DNA from: Paenibacillus sp. DMB20 | GTDB lineage: Bacteria > Bacillota > Bacilli > Paenibacillales > Paenibacillaceae | DNA: 40,173 bases | Reading direction: 5' to 3' | Assembly: GCF_000987955.1 (NCBI RefSeq) | Contig: NZ_LAZU01000011.1 | Span: 1-40,173, forward strand | In this document: piece after piece, positions 27,858-36,960 of the stretch | How the letters are laid out: every line of letters starts with the position of its first letter | Position numbering within the stretch: position 1 is the first letter of the stretch | Program-made: the position numbers and the translations under genes | Notes under the pieces: generated by a model | What the model was told of the DNA's origin: nothing | Database searches by the model: none | What the model saw: the letters and a program-made list of their open reading frames with translations, nothing else

Positions 27858-28748
27858 ATGGCGAACACCGCGAACAGAAGACGAAAAGAGCCGGTGATTC
27901 CGATCAACGGCCCGATTCGTCAGCTTGTCGATACGCTGTTCATTATAGCGGGCTCTTTCCTGATGGCCCTGTCGTTCAACCTGTTCTTTCTCCCCAACCA
28001 GATCGCTTCCGGGGGAACCTCGGGCTTATCCGTCCTGGTGGAGGCCTGGCTCGGTATACAACCGGCATATACGCAGTGGATGCTGAATATTCCGCTGCTT
28101 GCTCTCGGGTTCTTGCTGTTGGGAAAAGAGTATGGAATCCGCTCCCTGCTCGGCAGCGTCCTGCTGCCGATGTTTGTATACCTGACCCAGGACTTTACAA
28201 CGCCGACGTCCAATCCGCTGCTGGCTTGTATCTATGGGGGAATCGGCATCGGAGCGGGACTGGGGCTTGTGTACCGGGGACGCGGCTCGACGGGCGGAAT
28301 GGCGATTTTGGCCCAGATCGTGCAGAAGTACAGCGGTCTCACGTTCTCCCTCTGCGTCGTGCTGCTGGACGGCATCGTCATTTCGACGGCCGCGATGGTA
28401 CTCTCCTTGGAGAAGGCGCTTTTTGCCCTGATCGCGTTGTACGTTACCGGTAAAGTCATCGATGCGATCGAACTGGGCTTTAGCTTTACCAAGGTGGCGT
28501 ACATCATATCTGAGCATACCGAACCGATTACCAAGGCTATTCTTGAAGATTTGGACCGGGGCCTGACGAAGCTGAACGCGGAAGGCGGCTATACCGGCGA
28601 AAACCGGACCGTGCTTATGGTGGTCGTCGGCCAAAGCGAAATCCCCAGATTGAAGACGCTTGTCCAGTCTGTCGACCCGAATGCTTTTGTCATCATCAGC
28701 AATGCGCATGAGGTGCTTGGCGAGGGCTTCCAAAAGATTAAAGCATAG
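27858..28748 (+). CDS. YitT-family membrane protein (DUF161/DUF2179)
   Basis: This 296-residue protein has five to six hydrophobic segments in the N-terminal two thirds (for example TLFIIAGSFLMALSFNLFFL, MLNIPLLALGFLLLG, PLLACIYGGIGIGAGLGLVY, ALIALYVTGKVIDAI). Its C-terminal cytosolic DUF2179 domain is about residues 215-296 (KVAYIISEHTEPITKAIL then GYTGENRTVLMVVVGQSEIP). This architecture defines the YitT/YvjA family. The transport substrate is unknown. It lies 17 bp after prfB and is probably co-transcribed; a strong terminator follows. Confidence 0.88.
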   Translation: MANTANRRRKEPVIPINGPIRQLVDTLFIIAGSFLMALSFNLFFLPNQIASGGTSGLSVLVEAWLGIQPAYTQWMLNIPLLALGFLLLGKEYGIRSLLGSVLLPMFVYLTQDFTTPTSNPLLACIYGGIGIGAGLGLVYRGRGSTGGMAILAQIVQKYSGLTFSLCVVLLDGIVISTAAMVLSLEKALFALIALYVTGKVIDAIELGFSFTKVAYIISEHTEPITKAILEDLDRGLTKLNAEGGYTGENRTVLMVVVGQSEIPRLKTLVQSVDPNAFVIISNAHEVLGEGFQKIKA

Positions 28749-28769
28749 GAATACTAATATTCATAAATC

Positions 28770-28808
28770 AGCCTGACTCCTTAACTGTTAAGGAGTCAGG
28801 CTTTTTTT
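28770..28808 (+). terminator. Strong intrinsic terminator after the YitT-family gene
   Basis: GCCTGACTCCTTAA (28771-28784) pairs perfectly with TTAAGGAGTCAGGC (28788-28801) around a 3-base loop, followed by seven T (28802-28808). Confidence 0.95.
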
Positions 28809-28883
28809 GTTAGAGCGTAGCCAGCGGCTGCCCTGTTAACGAAACGACCATCGACCAACTGATGGGAAGCGCAGGGTTACCTC

Positions 28884-28911
28884 TTTCATTTTCGCCGCAA
28901 GCCGATATAAT
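28884..28911 (+). promoter_or_regulatory. Candidate sigma-A promoter of the acetyltransferase gene
   Basis: TTTCAT (28884-28889), a 16-bp spacer and TATAAT (28906-28911) lie 27 bp before the gene. The -10 is perfect, the -35 weak. Confidence 0.55.
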
Positions 28912-28937
28912 GGAAAATAATCTATGGGGGTGTAAAT

Positions 28938-29537
28938 ATGGAAACGAAGGAAATATACGGGGATTTGCCGAGACTGGAGACGGAGCGGCTGGTTTTGCGG
29001 AGAGTTACGGACCGCGATGCGGATGATATGTTTGCTTACGGATCGGATGAGGACGTGGCCAGATACGTAACCTGGGATACCCACCGCACACTGGAGGATA
29101 CGAAGGAATTTATCGCTTTTATCGAACGGCAGTATGAGAACGGAGACGTGGCACCTTGGGCGGTGGAATACAAAGAAAACGGCCGGATGATCGGTACCGT
29201 CGATTTTGTGATCTGGCGGCCGCAGCATCACCTGGCGGAGCTCGGCTACGTTTTGAACAAGGCTTACTGGGGCAAGGGGATCATGACGGAGGCTGCGGGC
29301 GAACTGATGAGGTTCGGCTTTGAAAAGATGGACCTTGTCCGCGTCCAAGCACGTTGTTTTGCGGAAAATACAGGCTCTGAAAGGGTAATGGAGAAGCTTG
29401 GCATGACCTATGAGGGAACGCAGCGGAAAGCCATGAAGGTTAAGGGACGGCACTGGGACTTGAAAACCTACGCCATATTGAGAGAGGAATACGACCAGGG
29501 TCCGCGGGATTCCGAGGAATCCCCGATTATGGAATGA
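28938..29537 (+). CDS. GNAT acetyltransferase, RimJ/RimL-like
   Basis: The 199-residue protein is an acetyl-CoA-dependent N-acetyltransferase of the RimJ/RimL/YdaF kind. RLETERLVLRRVTDRDADDM at the start, GYVLNKAYWGKGIMTEAAGE (acetyl-CoA-binding Q/R-x-x-G-x-A variant) and ENTGSERVMEKLGMTYEG near the end are diagnostic. Members modify ribosomal proteins, small molecules or antibiotics; the substrate cannot be told from sequence. It stands alone between a strong terminator and the arg promoter. Confidence 0.88.
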   Translation: METKEIYGDLPRLETERLVLRRVTDRDADDMFAYGSDEDVARYVTWDTHRTLEDTKEFIAFIERQYENGDVAPWAVEYKENGRMIGTVDFVIWRPQHHLAELGYVLNKAYWGKGIMTEAAGELMRFGFEKMDLVRVQARCFAENTGSERVMEKLGMTYEGTQRKAMKVKGRHWDLKTYAILREEYDQGPRDSEESPIME

Positions 29538-29625
29538 GCCTGCTATCAATCTCCTCACAAAAGAGGTATTTTAGCGGGGAACCTGGCCGATCAGCGTCTA
29601 TTATAAGATTTTACAAAGATACCTG

Positions 29626-29659
29626 TTGTATTAATATGAATACGGTCGTATAATAATAC
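29626..29659 (+). promoter_or_regulatory. Promoter and ARG-box-like operator of the arg operon
   Basis: TTGTAT (29626-29631), a 17-bp spacer and TATAAT (29649-29654) form a good sigma-A promoter. Between them lies GTATTAATATGAATAC (29628-29643), an imperfect palindrome that resembles ARG boxes bound by ArgR/AhrC. A related half, GTATAATAATAC (29648-29659), overlaps the -10. A repressor bound there would block polymerase. The regulator gene is not in the window. Confidence 0.65.
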
Positions 29660-29726
29660 ATATTTAAATGAGACGGGATGCCATGCGGCTGTCGAAACAG
29701 TGAAGTAGGAGAGAGGGGTGGGCAAT

Positions 29727-30782
29727 ATGTTTGAACAAAACAAACTGAGAGTTGCGATTGTCGGTTCAACCGGCTACGGAGGGGTGGAACTGATCCGGTT
29801 GCTCCAGAACCATCCCCGCGTGGAGATCACATCGGTCATTTCTTCCTCCGCTTCAGGAGTACCGATATCGGACGGATTTCCGCATTTGACAAACATTGTG
29901 GAAAGGAACTTGGACGGTGTCGAACCGTCGGAAATTGCCGAGCGGGCGGATCTGGTGTTTACGGCGACGCCGTCGGGGGTTAGTTCCAAGCTTGTTCCGC
30001 AGCTTTTGGATGCGGGCTTGAAGGTCATCGACCTATCGGGGGACTTCCGGCTCAAGGACGGCAGCGAGTATGAGAAATGGTATAAACATGATGCGCCGGA
30101 GGCGGATGTGCTTGCCAAAGCGGTGTACGGCCTGTGCGAGGTGTACGGGGAAGAGGTGAAAGGGATCGACTTCGTTTCGAACCCGGGCTGTTACCCTACG
30201 GCCACGCTGCTTGGTCTTATTCCGGCCATCAGCGCAGGCTGGATCGATCCGGAAAGCCTGATCATCGACGCCAAATCCGGTGTATCCGGCGCGGGACGGG
30301 GCACGAGCCTGACGGTGCACTATGCCGAAATCAACGAAAATTTAAAGGCCTATAAAGTGAACAAACATCAGCATATTCCTGAAATCGAACAGGTTTTGGG
30401 CGAAGTGGCCGGCCAGAAGGTGACGGTAACGTTTACGACCCACCTGGTCCCGATGACGAGGGGGATTATGAGCACGATGTACGCTACGCTTCTGGGCGCA
30501 TATACTGATGAGGATTTTGTTGATCTCTACCGGCAGTACTACAAGGGACGCCGTTTCGTGCGCGTCCGCGATCAAGGCATCTGGCCGGCCACCAAGGAAG
30601 TGAGCGGCTCGAATTATTGCGACATCGGATTTGCGGCGGATTCCCGTACGGGAAGGGTCACGATCATTTCGGTAATTGACAATGTGGTGAAGGGCGCGGC
30701 AGGGCAGGCGATCCAGAACCTGAACTTGATGATGGGATGGGAGGAAAGTCTCGGGCTTACGTTTACACCTGTGTATCCGTAA
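29727..30782 (+). CDS. argC: N-acetyl-gamma-glutamyl-phosphate reductase
   Basis: ArgC reduces N-acetylglutamyl phosphate to the semialdehyde with NADPH, the third step to ornithine. The product has about 351 residues. The NADP motif is VAIVGSTGYGGVELIRLL (about residues 9-26), and the catalytic Cys lies in FVSNPGCYPTATLLGL (about 145-160). ATG 29727 is used here; GTG 29718 in the same frame is an alternative, since AGGAGAGAGGGG lies between 29707 and 29718. It is the first gene of argCJBDFGH and is followed by argJ after 15 bp. Confidence 0.95.
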   Translation: MFEQNKLRVAIVGSTGYGGVELIRLLQNHPRVEITSVISSSASGVPISDGFPHLTNIVERNLDGVEPSEIAERADLVFTATPSGVSSKLVPQLLDAGLKVIDLSGDFRLKDGSEYEKWYKHDAPEADVLAKAVYGLCEVYGEEVKGIDFVSNPGCYPTATLLGLIPAISAGWIDPESLIIDAKSGVSGAGRGTSLTVHYAEINENLKAYKVNKHQHIPEIEQVLGEVAGQKVTVTFTTHLVPMTRGIMSTMYATLLGAYTDEDFVDLYRQYYKGRRFVRVRDQGIWPATKEVSGSNYCDIGFAADSRTGRVTIISVIDNVVKGAAGQAIQNLNLMMGWEESLGLTFTPVYP

Positions 30783-30797
30783 AGACGGGGCGCTCAT

Positions 30798-32024
30798 ATG
30801 GGAGAGAAATTATATACCATTGTGGACGGCGGCACGATTGTATCCCCTAAGGGTTTTAAGGCGGGAGGTCTTCATTGCGGGCTGAAAAAGACGGATCGGC
30901 ACGACCTCGGCGCCATCGTCAGCAATGTGCCGGCGGTTGCGGCTGCGGTGTATACAACGAATGTATTTCAGGCTGCGCCGCTGAAGGTTACGCGGGAAAG
31001 CCTGCAAAACGGCAAGCTTCGCGCCATCGTCGTGAACAGCGGCAACGCCAACGCGTGTACGGGCAAACAGGGCGAAGAGGACGCTTACGCCATGCGGTCC
31101 GCCGCGGCATCGCGGTTTGGCGTAGCCGAGGAGGATGTGGCGGTAGCGTCCACGGGCGTTATCGGAGAGCTGCTGAAGATGGAGCGGGTGATGAGCGGCA
31201 TTGCCGGACTTCCGGAACGGGTCAACGGGGAGACAACGGGGGCCGAGGCATTCAGCCAGGCGATTTTGACGACCGACCTCGTTAAAAAAGAAGCCTGCGT
31301 CACGGCCCAAATCGACGGACGCACCATTACGATTGCCGGAGCCGCCAAAGGATCGGGCATGATTCATCCGAATATGGCGACCATGCTCGGTTTCGTGACG
31401 ACCGATGCGGTCATCGGCCGGGAGGCGCTGCAGTATTTGCTGGGCAGTACCACGGACCTGACGTTCAATATGATAACCGTGGATGGGGACACAAGCACGA
31501 ACGATATGCTGATCGCGATGGCTAGCGGCCTTGCCGGAAATGAGGCGTTGAAGCCGGAACACCCGGATTGGAACGCTTTTGCGGAAGGATTCGAGTATGT
31601 GTGCCGGATGCTGGCCATGGCGATTGCCAGGGACGGCGAAGGCGCCTCCCGGCTGATCGAGGTGCGGGTGCTCGGCGCGGAATGCGACGATGATGCCCGG
31701 GCGATTGCGAAGACCATTATCGGCTCCAGTCTGGTGAAATCCGCGGTGTTCGGAGCGGATGCGAACTGGGGGCGGATTATCGCCGCGGTCGGCCGCGCCG
31801 GAAGGCCGGTGAATCCGGAAACGGTCGATATCGCGATTGGACCGATCGAGGTACTGAATCAATCCAGGCCGGTTCCTTTTGACGAAGATGCGGCGCTCGC
31901 TTACTTGCAGGGAGACTCGGTGACCATTGACGTGAAATTGCATAACGGCCACGGCACGGCAACGGCATGGGGCTGTGATTTGACATATGACTACGTAAGG
32001 ATCAACGCGGCTTACCGTACCTAA
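30798..32024 (+). CDS. argJ: Glutamate N-acetyltransferase / amino-acid acetyltransferase (bifunctional ornithine acetyltransferase)
   Basis: ArgJ recycles the acetyl group from N-acetylornithine to glutamate and in many Bacillales also makes N-acetylglutamate from acetyl-CoA. No separate argA is in the window, which fits. The 408-residue precursor self-cleaves before Thr195 in MIHPNMATMLGFVTTDA; the new N-terminal Thr is the nucleophile. Other conserved stretches are VVNSGNANACTGKQGEEDAY, STGVIGELLKME and DGDTSTNDMLIAMASG. The ribosome-binding site is weak (GGGGCG), so coupling to argC translation is possible. Confidence 0.96.
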   Translation: MGEKLYTIVDGGTIVSPKGFKAGGLHCGLKKTDRHDLGAIVSNVPAVAAAVYTTNVFQAAPLKVTRESLQNGKLRAIVVNSGNANACTGKQGEEDAYAMRSAAASRFGVAEEDVAVASTGVIGELLKMERVMSGIAGLPERVNGETTGAEAFSQAILTTDLVKKEACVTAQIDGRTITIAGAAKGSGMIHPNMATMLGFVTTDAVIGREALQYLLGSTTDLTFNMITVDGDTSTNDMLIAMASGLAGNEALKPEHPDWNAFAEGFEYVCRMLAMAIARDGEGASRLIEVRVLGAECDDDARAIAKTIIGSSLVKSAVFGADANWGRIIAAVGRAGRPVNPETVDIAIGPIEVLNQSRPVPFDEDAALAYLQGDSVTIDVKLHNGHGTATAWGCDLTYDYVRINAAYRT

Positions 32025-32062
32025 AGGCCGCCCGTTGTGAATGGACTTAGGAGGGGAACGGG

Positions 32063-32908
32063 ATGGAGAGCATTGCCGAGAGCAAAACGGAACAGCCGCT
32101 GCAGGCGGCCGTGACGAACTTTGTGATGAAGTGCGGAGGGAGCACGCTTGCTGCACTGCCCGACGCGTTTTTCAAAGATTTGAAGGATCTCCAGGATAAA
32201 GGCATACATCCTGTTATCGTACACGGCGGAGGTCCTGCCATTTCCGGCAATCTAGAGAAGCTGGGAATCGAGACGGAATTCGTGAACGGTCTGCGTAAAA
32301 CGACCGAAGAAGTGCTTGATGTGGTGGAAATGGTACTGGCAGGCAGCATTAACAAGCAGATCGTACGGCGGATCCAGAGCGCGGGCGGCAAGGCGCTTGG
32401 GCTGTCGGGTTCTGACGGCGGTCTGATTCAGGCCAAACCGGTAGCGAACAGCGCGGAGGTCGGCTGGGTCGGGGATGTCACGGAGGTGGCTTCACCGATC
32501 ATAACCGGCGTCCTGGAGATGGGGTATATGCCGGTGATCGCGCCGATTGGCGTCGATGCTTCAGGCCAGCGTTACAACATCAACGCGGATACGGCGGCGG
32601 GAGCGGTGGCTTCTCATCTGGGCGTGGACCGAATGATTGTGGTGACCGACGTTCCCGGCATCCTGAAGGGCGGCGGCAGCGAGAAAAAGGTTCTCCCGTC
32701 CGTCACGGTGCAGGAGATCGAGGACATGATCGGAACCGGAGAAATTTACGGCGGAATGATTCCGAAGGTAAGAGCGGCGATCAGCTGCATTCACGGCAAG
32801 GTGCGCGAAGTCGTCATCGTGGACGGCAGCGAGCCCGGCGTGCTCAGCCGGGTGCTGTCGGGCGAAGTGATCGGAACGCGCATCGTGCGCATGCAGAAAG
32901 GAAGCTGA
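32063..32908 (+). CDS. argB: Acetylglutamate kinase
   Basis: ArgB phosphorylates N-acetylglutamate, the second step. The 281-residue amino-acid-kinase-family protein shows FVMKCGGSTL (about residues 20-29), VIVHGGGPAISGNLEKLGIE, NINADTAAGAVASHLGVDRM and the C-terminal GGMIPKVRAAI. The N terminus is about 20 residues longer than the minimal enzyme and lacks the arginine-binding kinked helix pattern I would expect of a strongly feedback-inhibited hexamer, though I cannot decide this by eye. The start lies behind TTAGGAGGGG. Confidence 0.96.
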   Translation: MESIAESKTEQPLQAAVTNFVMKCGGSTLAALPDAFFKDLKDLQDKGIHPVIVHGGGPAISGNLEKLGIETEFVNGLRKTTEEVLDVVEMVLAGSINKQIVRRIQSAGGKALGLSGSDGGLIQAKPVANSAEVGWVGDVTEVASPIITGVLEMGYMPVIAPIGVDASGQRYNINADTAAGAVASHLGVDRMIVVTDVPGILKGGGSEKKVLPSVTVQEIEDMIGTGEIYGGMIPKVRAAISCIHGKVREVVIVDGSEPGVLSRVLSGEVIGTRIVRMQKGS

Positions 32909-32969
32909 CCGGGGATCTTGGGGAAGACCTGAGTTTCCTGCGTCGAAGCAGCCATCATTTTCGTTATCC

Positions 32970-32987
32970 GGCCGAGCGATCTCGGCC
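32970..32987 (+). other. Perfect hairpin in the argB–argD spacer
   Basis: GGCCGAG (32970-32976) pairs with CTCGGCC (32981-32987) around a CGAT loop. No T run follows, so it is not an intrinsic terminator. It may protect or separate the transcript; the 155-bp spacer shows nothing else clear. Confidence 0.5.
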
Positions 32988-33063
32988 CATCATGCGTTAT
33001 GGCACGTGAGAAAAAAAACGGATTTTTAGAAACAATCCCTTAAAGAACAGGAGCGTGGCACGA

Positions 33064-34299
33064 ATGGGCAATGGACAGGAGACACCGTTCAATGGTGAAA
33101 AAGGAACCGATCAGGCAGCGGAAAGCTCCCTTTTTCCGACTTACGCAAGATATCCGATCAGTCTGGTCAAAGGGGAAGGCAGCTGGCTGTGGGACGACAA
33201 GGGCAATAAATATCTTGATTTTATGTGCGGACTCGCCGTGACGAACCTCGGCCATGCACCTGCGAAGGTGAAGGAAAAGCTGAAGGCCCAGCTGGATGAG
33301 CTGTGGCACGTGTCCAACCTGTTCCAGATTCCGGGCCAGGAAAAAGCGGCAGCACTGTTGACCGGCAATACGTGCGCGGATGCGGTGTTTTTCTGCAACA
33401 GCGGCGCCGAAGCGAATGAGGCGGCGATTAAACTCGCCCGTCGTTATCACCAGAAGGTGAAAGGTACGGGGCGGCACGAGATCATCACCTTCACCCAATC
33501 GTTCCACGGCAGAACGCTCGCAACGCTAACGGCTACGGGCCAGGACAAGGTGAAAGAGGGCTTTCTACCGCTCCCTGCCGGCTTCAAAAGCGTGCCTCTC
33601 CATGATCTTCCGGCCTTGGAGGCCGCGATCAGTCAGGATACGGCGGCCATCATGATGGAAATGGTGCAGGCCGAGGGCGGCGTGTATCCGGTGGAGACGG
33701 AATTCGTGGAAGCCGTTCAGGCGCTGTGCCGCAAGCACGGGCTGCTGCTGATCATCGACGAAGTGCAAACCGGCATGGGACGCACCGGAAAGCTGTTTGC
33801 GCATGAGCATTACGGCTTGGAACCGGATATTTTCACGGTGGCCAAAGGCCTGGGTTCCGGATTCCCGGTAGGGGCGATGCTCGGCAAAGGATATTTGCGC
33901 GAAGCCTTTTCAGCCGGCAGCCACGGTTCTACCTTTGGCGGTACGCCGCTGTCCATGTCCGTCGTTGCCGCGACCATCGAGAGCATCCTCGAAGAAGAGG
34001 CGCCTCAGCGCGCGGCTGAGAGCGGACATTATTTGATGAAACGCCTGAACGAAGAGTTGGGCGGCAATCCTTTCGTGAAGGGGATTCGCGGCAAAGGGCT
34101 GCTGATCGGGATTGAATGCGCAGGGCCGGTGAACGATATTGTCCTGGAAGGACAGCGCCGCGGCATTTTGTTCGTGACGGCGGGACCGAACGTCATTCGC
34201 CTGCTGCCGAATCTGCTCGTCACCAAGGAAGAGATCGACCAGGCGGTAGGCATGATCGCGGCGCTCATTCAGGAGCACGCCGCGGTGAAGCAACTGTAA
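33064..34299 (+). CDS. argD: Acetylornithine aminotransferase
   Basis: ArgD is a class III PLP aminotransferase that converts N-acetylglutamate semialdehyde to N-acetylornithine. The roughly 411-residue product has FCNSGAEANEAAIKLARRY, TFTQSFHGRTLATLTATGQ, LLLIIDEVQTGMGRTGKLFA and FTVAKGLGSGFPVGAMLGKG with the PLP Lys, and HGSTFGGTPLSM. ATG 33064 has AGGAG about 11 bases upstream; GTG 33055 is too close to that site. The short N-terminal extension (MGNGQETPFNGEKGTD) is not conserved in the family. Confidence 0.95.
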   Translation: MGNGQETPFNGEKGTDQAAESSLFPTYARYPISLVKGEGSWLWDDKGNKYLDFMCGLAVTNLGHAPAKVKEKLKAQLDELWHVSNLFQIPGQEKAAALLTGNTCADAVFFCNSGAEANEAAIKLARRYHQKVKGTGRHEIITFTQSFHGRTLATLTATGQDKVKEGFLPLPAGFKSVPLHDLPALEAAISQDTAAIMMEMVQAEGGVYPVETEFVEAVQALCRKHGLLLIIDEVQTGMGRTGKLFAHEHYGLEPDIFTVAKGLGSGFPVGAMLGKGYLREAFSAGSHGSTFGGTPLSMSVVAATIESILEEEAPQRAAESGHYLMKRLNEELGGNPFVKGIRGKGLLIGIECAGPVNDIVLEGQRRGILFVTAGPNVIRLLPNLLVTKEEIDQAVGMIAALIQEHAAVKQL

Positions 34300-34358
34300 A
34301 AGCAGATTAGCCGTGATACAATAAACAAATCAAGCTAAAAGCAAGGGGGACGTAGGCA

Positions 34359-35315
34359 ATGACCGTAAACGGACAGGTGCAGGAGATGACGTTTAAAGGA
34401 CGGGATATGATCGAGCTTGATGATTACACGCCGGAGGAGATTCAATATTTGCTCGATTCGGCGATCGAGCTCAAGCATAAGCACAAGAACGGTGAAGTAT
34501 TCCAACCGCTGAAGGGCAAAACGATCGGACTGATTTTTGAAAAATCGTCCACCCGGACAAGGGTTTCGTTTGAAGCCGGAATGTATCAGCTGGGAGGACA
34601 TGCGCTCTTCTTGAGCAAAAATGACATCCAGCTCGGCCGCGGCGAGCCGATCAGCGACACGGCGCAGGTCATGTCACGCTACTTGGACGGCATTATGATC
34701 CGTACGTTCGGTCACGACAATGTGATCAACTTGGCGCGCTATGCCTCGATTCCGGTCATAAACGGCCTGAGCGACATGGCGCATCCGTGCCAGGTGCTCG
34801 CCGATCTCCAGACGATTCTGGAGCATAAGGGCAAGCTGAGCGGACTCAAAATGGCCTTTATCGGGGACGGCAACAACATGGCGAACTCGCTCCTGATCGG
34901 CGGTGCCAAAATGGGCATGCATGTCGCCGTGGCCAGTCCGGAAGGATACGAGCCGGATGAGCGGATCGTGCAGCTGAGCCGGGAAATCGCGCGGGAAACC
35001 GGGGCCGAGATTACGGTGACGCACGATCCGGTTGCCGCCGCGAAGGATGCGGACGTGATTTACACGGACGTGTGGGCGAGCATGGGCTTTGAGGAAGAGC
35101 AGAAGCAGCGCGAAGCGGCGTTTGCGGATTACCAGGTCAATGAGGAACTGGTGAAGGCGGCGAAGCCGGATTACCTGTTCCTGCACTGCTTGCCGGCCCA
35201 CCGGGGCGAAGAGGTCAGCGAAGGCGTCATCGACGGCGAAAACTCGGTTATTTTCGACCAGGCCGAGAATCGTCTGCATGCCCAAAAAGCGCTGATGGTT
35301 GCGCTCATGGCATAA
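34359..35315 (+). CDS. argF: Ornithine carbamoyltransferase
   Basis: ArgF joins ornithine and carbamoyl phosphate to citrulline. The 318-residue enzyme has the carbamoyl-phosphate loop EKSSTRTRVSFEAGMYQLGG (about 63-82), HPCQVLADL and FLHCLPAHRGEEVSEGV with the ornithine-binding Cys. It starts behind AAGGGGG. A second in-frame ATG nine codons later (34386) is closer to the usual family start but has no well-spaced ribosome-binding site. No carAB is present in this cluster, so carbamoyl phosphate comes from elsewhere. Confidence 0.96.
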   Translation: MTVNGQVQEMTFKGRDMIELDDYTPEEIQYLLDSAIELKHKHKNGEVFQPLKGKTIGLIFEKSSTRTRVSFEAGMYQLGGHALFLSKNDIQLGRGEPISDTAQVMSRYLDGIMIRTFGHDNVINLARYASIPVINGLSDMAHPCQVLADLQTILEHKGKLSGLKMAFIGDGNNMANSLLIGGAKMGMHVAVASPEGYEPDERIVQLSREIARETGAEITVTHDPVAAAKDADVIYTDVWASMGFEEEQKQREAAFADYQVNEELVKAAKPDYLFLHCLPAHRGEEVSEGVIDGENSVIFDQAENRLHAQKALMVALMA

Positions 35316-35403
35316 ACGGGGCCGCAGTTTTTATAAGGAAATCATGGCTTCGATCATACCAACACACAGGATCCAATAGCGACAAAGAGAGAGGAAGTTA
35401 ACC

Positions 35404-36636
35404 ATGGCAAAAGAAAAAATCGTACTGGCGTATTCCGGCGGTCTGGATACGTCCGTTATCCTGAAATGGCTGAAAGAAACATACGACGCGGAGATCATTG
35501 CGTTCACCGCCGACATCGGGCAAAAAGAAGAGCTTGACGGTCTCGAGGAAAAAGCTTTGGCGACCGGCGCTTCGAAAGTATATATCGACGACCTGCGCGC
35601 GGAGTTTGCGGAGGACTTTATTTTTCCGATGTTCCAGTCCGGCGCGCTGTATGAAGGACAATATTTGCTCGGTACCAGCATCGCCCGTCCGCTTATCGCG
35701 AAGCGCATGGTGGAAATCGCGCGCGCGGAAGGCGCGACGGCGATTGCTCACGGCGCTACCGGCAAGGGTAACGACCAGGTTCGCTTCGAGCTTGGCGTAG
35801 CCGGCCTGGCACCGGACATTCAAGTCATCGCGCCATGGCGCATCGAAGAATTCCGCAACAAGTTCCCGGGGCGTGCCGAAATGATCGCTTATGCGGAAGA
35901 GCACGGCATTCCGGTCACTGCATCGGCCGCAAAATCCTACTCCATGGACCGCAACCTGCTGCACATCAGCTACGAGAGCGGCGTGCTGGAGGATCCTTGG
36001 TTTGACGCAAGCGCGCCGGAAAGCAAGGACATGTACCTGCTAAGCGTATCTCCGGAAGATGCGCCGGACGAACCGGAATACCTGGAGCTCGAATTCGAAA
36101 AGGGCAACTGCGTCGCTTTGAACGGCGAATCGCTCAATCCGCTGCAGGTGATGGAAAAGCTGAACGAACTCGGCGGCAAGCACGGCATCGGCCGCGTGGA
36201 CATGGTCGAAGACCGTTTCGTCGGCATGAAGAGCCGCGGCGTATACGAGACGCCGGGCGGTACGATCCTGTTTACCGCCCACCGCAAAATGGAGTCCATC
36301 ACGATGGACCGCGAGGTCATGAACCTGCGCGACAGCCTGATCACCCGCTACAGCACGCTGGTTTACAACGGGTTCTGGTTTGCGCCGGAACGCTTTGCGC
36401 TGCAGGCGCTCGTGACGGAAAGCCAGAAGAACGTCATCGGTACGGTTCGCGTGAAGCTCTATAAAGGCAACGTGATTTCCGCCGGCGTGAAAAGTCCGGT
36501 CAGCCTGTACAATCCGGATATCGCAACGATGGAAGCCGATCCGACCCAAGCTTACGACCAGGGGGATGCTACCGGCTTTATCCGCCTGAACGCGCTGCGT
36601 TTGAAAGTGGCTACGGGCGTGAACCAAAACCGTTAA
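35404..36636 (+). CDS. argG: Argininosuccinate synthase
   Basis: ArgG couples citrulline and aspartate with ATP. The 410-residue product has the N-type ATP pyrophosphatase P-loop [17 protein letters not shown] (about 7-23), [17 protein letters not shown] and [20 protein letters not shown]. The start follows GAGAGGAAG. Its last 30 bases are the first unit of a decayed triple repeat that continues past the stop codon to 36702. Confidence 0.97.
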   Translation: MAKEKIVLAYSGGLDTSVILKWLKETYDAEIIAFTADIGQKEELDGLEEKALATGASKVYIDDLRAEFAEDFIFPMFQSGALYEGQYLLGTSIARPLIAKRMVEIARAEGATAIAHGATGKGNDQVRFELGVAGLAPDIQVIAPWRIEEFRNKFPGRAEMIAYAEEHGIPVTASAAKSYSMDRNLLHISYESGVLEDPWFDASAPESKDMYLLSVSPEDAPDEPEYLELEFEKGNCVALNGESLNPLQVMEKLNELGGKHGIGRVDMVEDRFVGMKSRGVYETPGGTILFTAHRKMESITMDREVMNLRDSLITRYSTLVYNGFWFAPERFALQALVTESQKNVIGTVRVKLYKGNVISAGVKSPVSLYNPDIATMEADPTQAYDQGDATGFIRLNALRLKVATGVNQNR

Positions 36637-36702
36637 TGGTAACGGCTGACGTGAACTAAAACCGTTAAAAGTGGCGGCTGAAGTGTATCGGGGCCGTTAA
36701 TT
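36607..36702 (+). repeat. Three imperfect tandem copies of the argG 3' end
   Basis: Units of about 31-33 bp run at 36607-36637, 36638-36670 and 36671-36702. Shared parts are GGCTxxxGTG near the middle and CCGTTAA at the end. The first copy carries the argG stop codon. The 324-bp argG–argH gap otherwise holds an AT-rich stretch (36731-36775) and the argH ribosome-binding site. Confidence 0.6.
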
Positions 36703-36960
36703 GTGAAGGCAGGAAAGATTCCCGGCGCTTTAATGAGATGAACAATTAATTTTATGAACTTAACTTAAGCGAATTTCGGCTTACGATATGGGAAGCGGAT
36801 TTCGGGAGATCTAACGGTGTATGAAGTTACAACAATACTTAACAGGCGAAGGCCGTTTCAAGCCGGTTACGCACCATGGGCTTGTCTTCCAAAAGGAGAT
36901 GAGCGGTGCCGTTCTCGGCGGGAGACGGCCCTCTGCCTTAAACGAAAGAGGGGCAACAGC

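Noticed and set aside
28901..28908. Perfect sigma-D -10 box GCCGATAT before the RimJ/RimL-like gene
   Set aside because: No TAAA 14-16 bases upstream; it overlaps a perfect TATAAT of a more plausible sigma-A promoter.
30810..32156. 448-codon antisense frame over argJ
   Set aside because: Overlaps a complete, well-conserved argJ; composition typical of a shadow frame.
36817..36960. 48-residue N-terminal extension of ArgH
   Set aside because: The conserved ArgH start is MSKLWGGRF at 36961 with its own ribosome-binding site.
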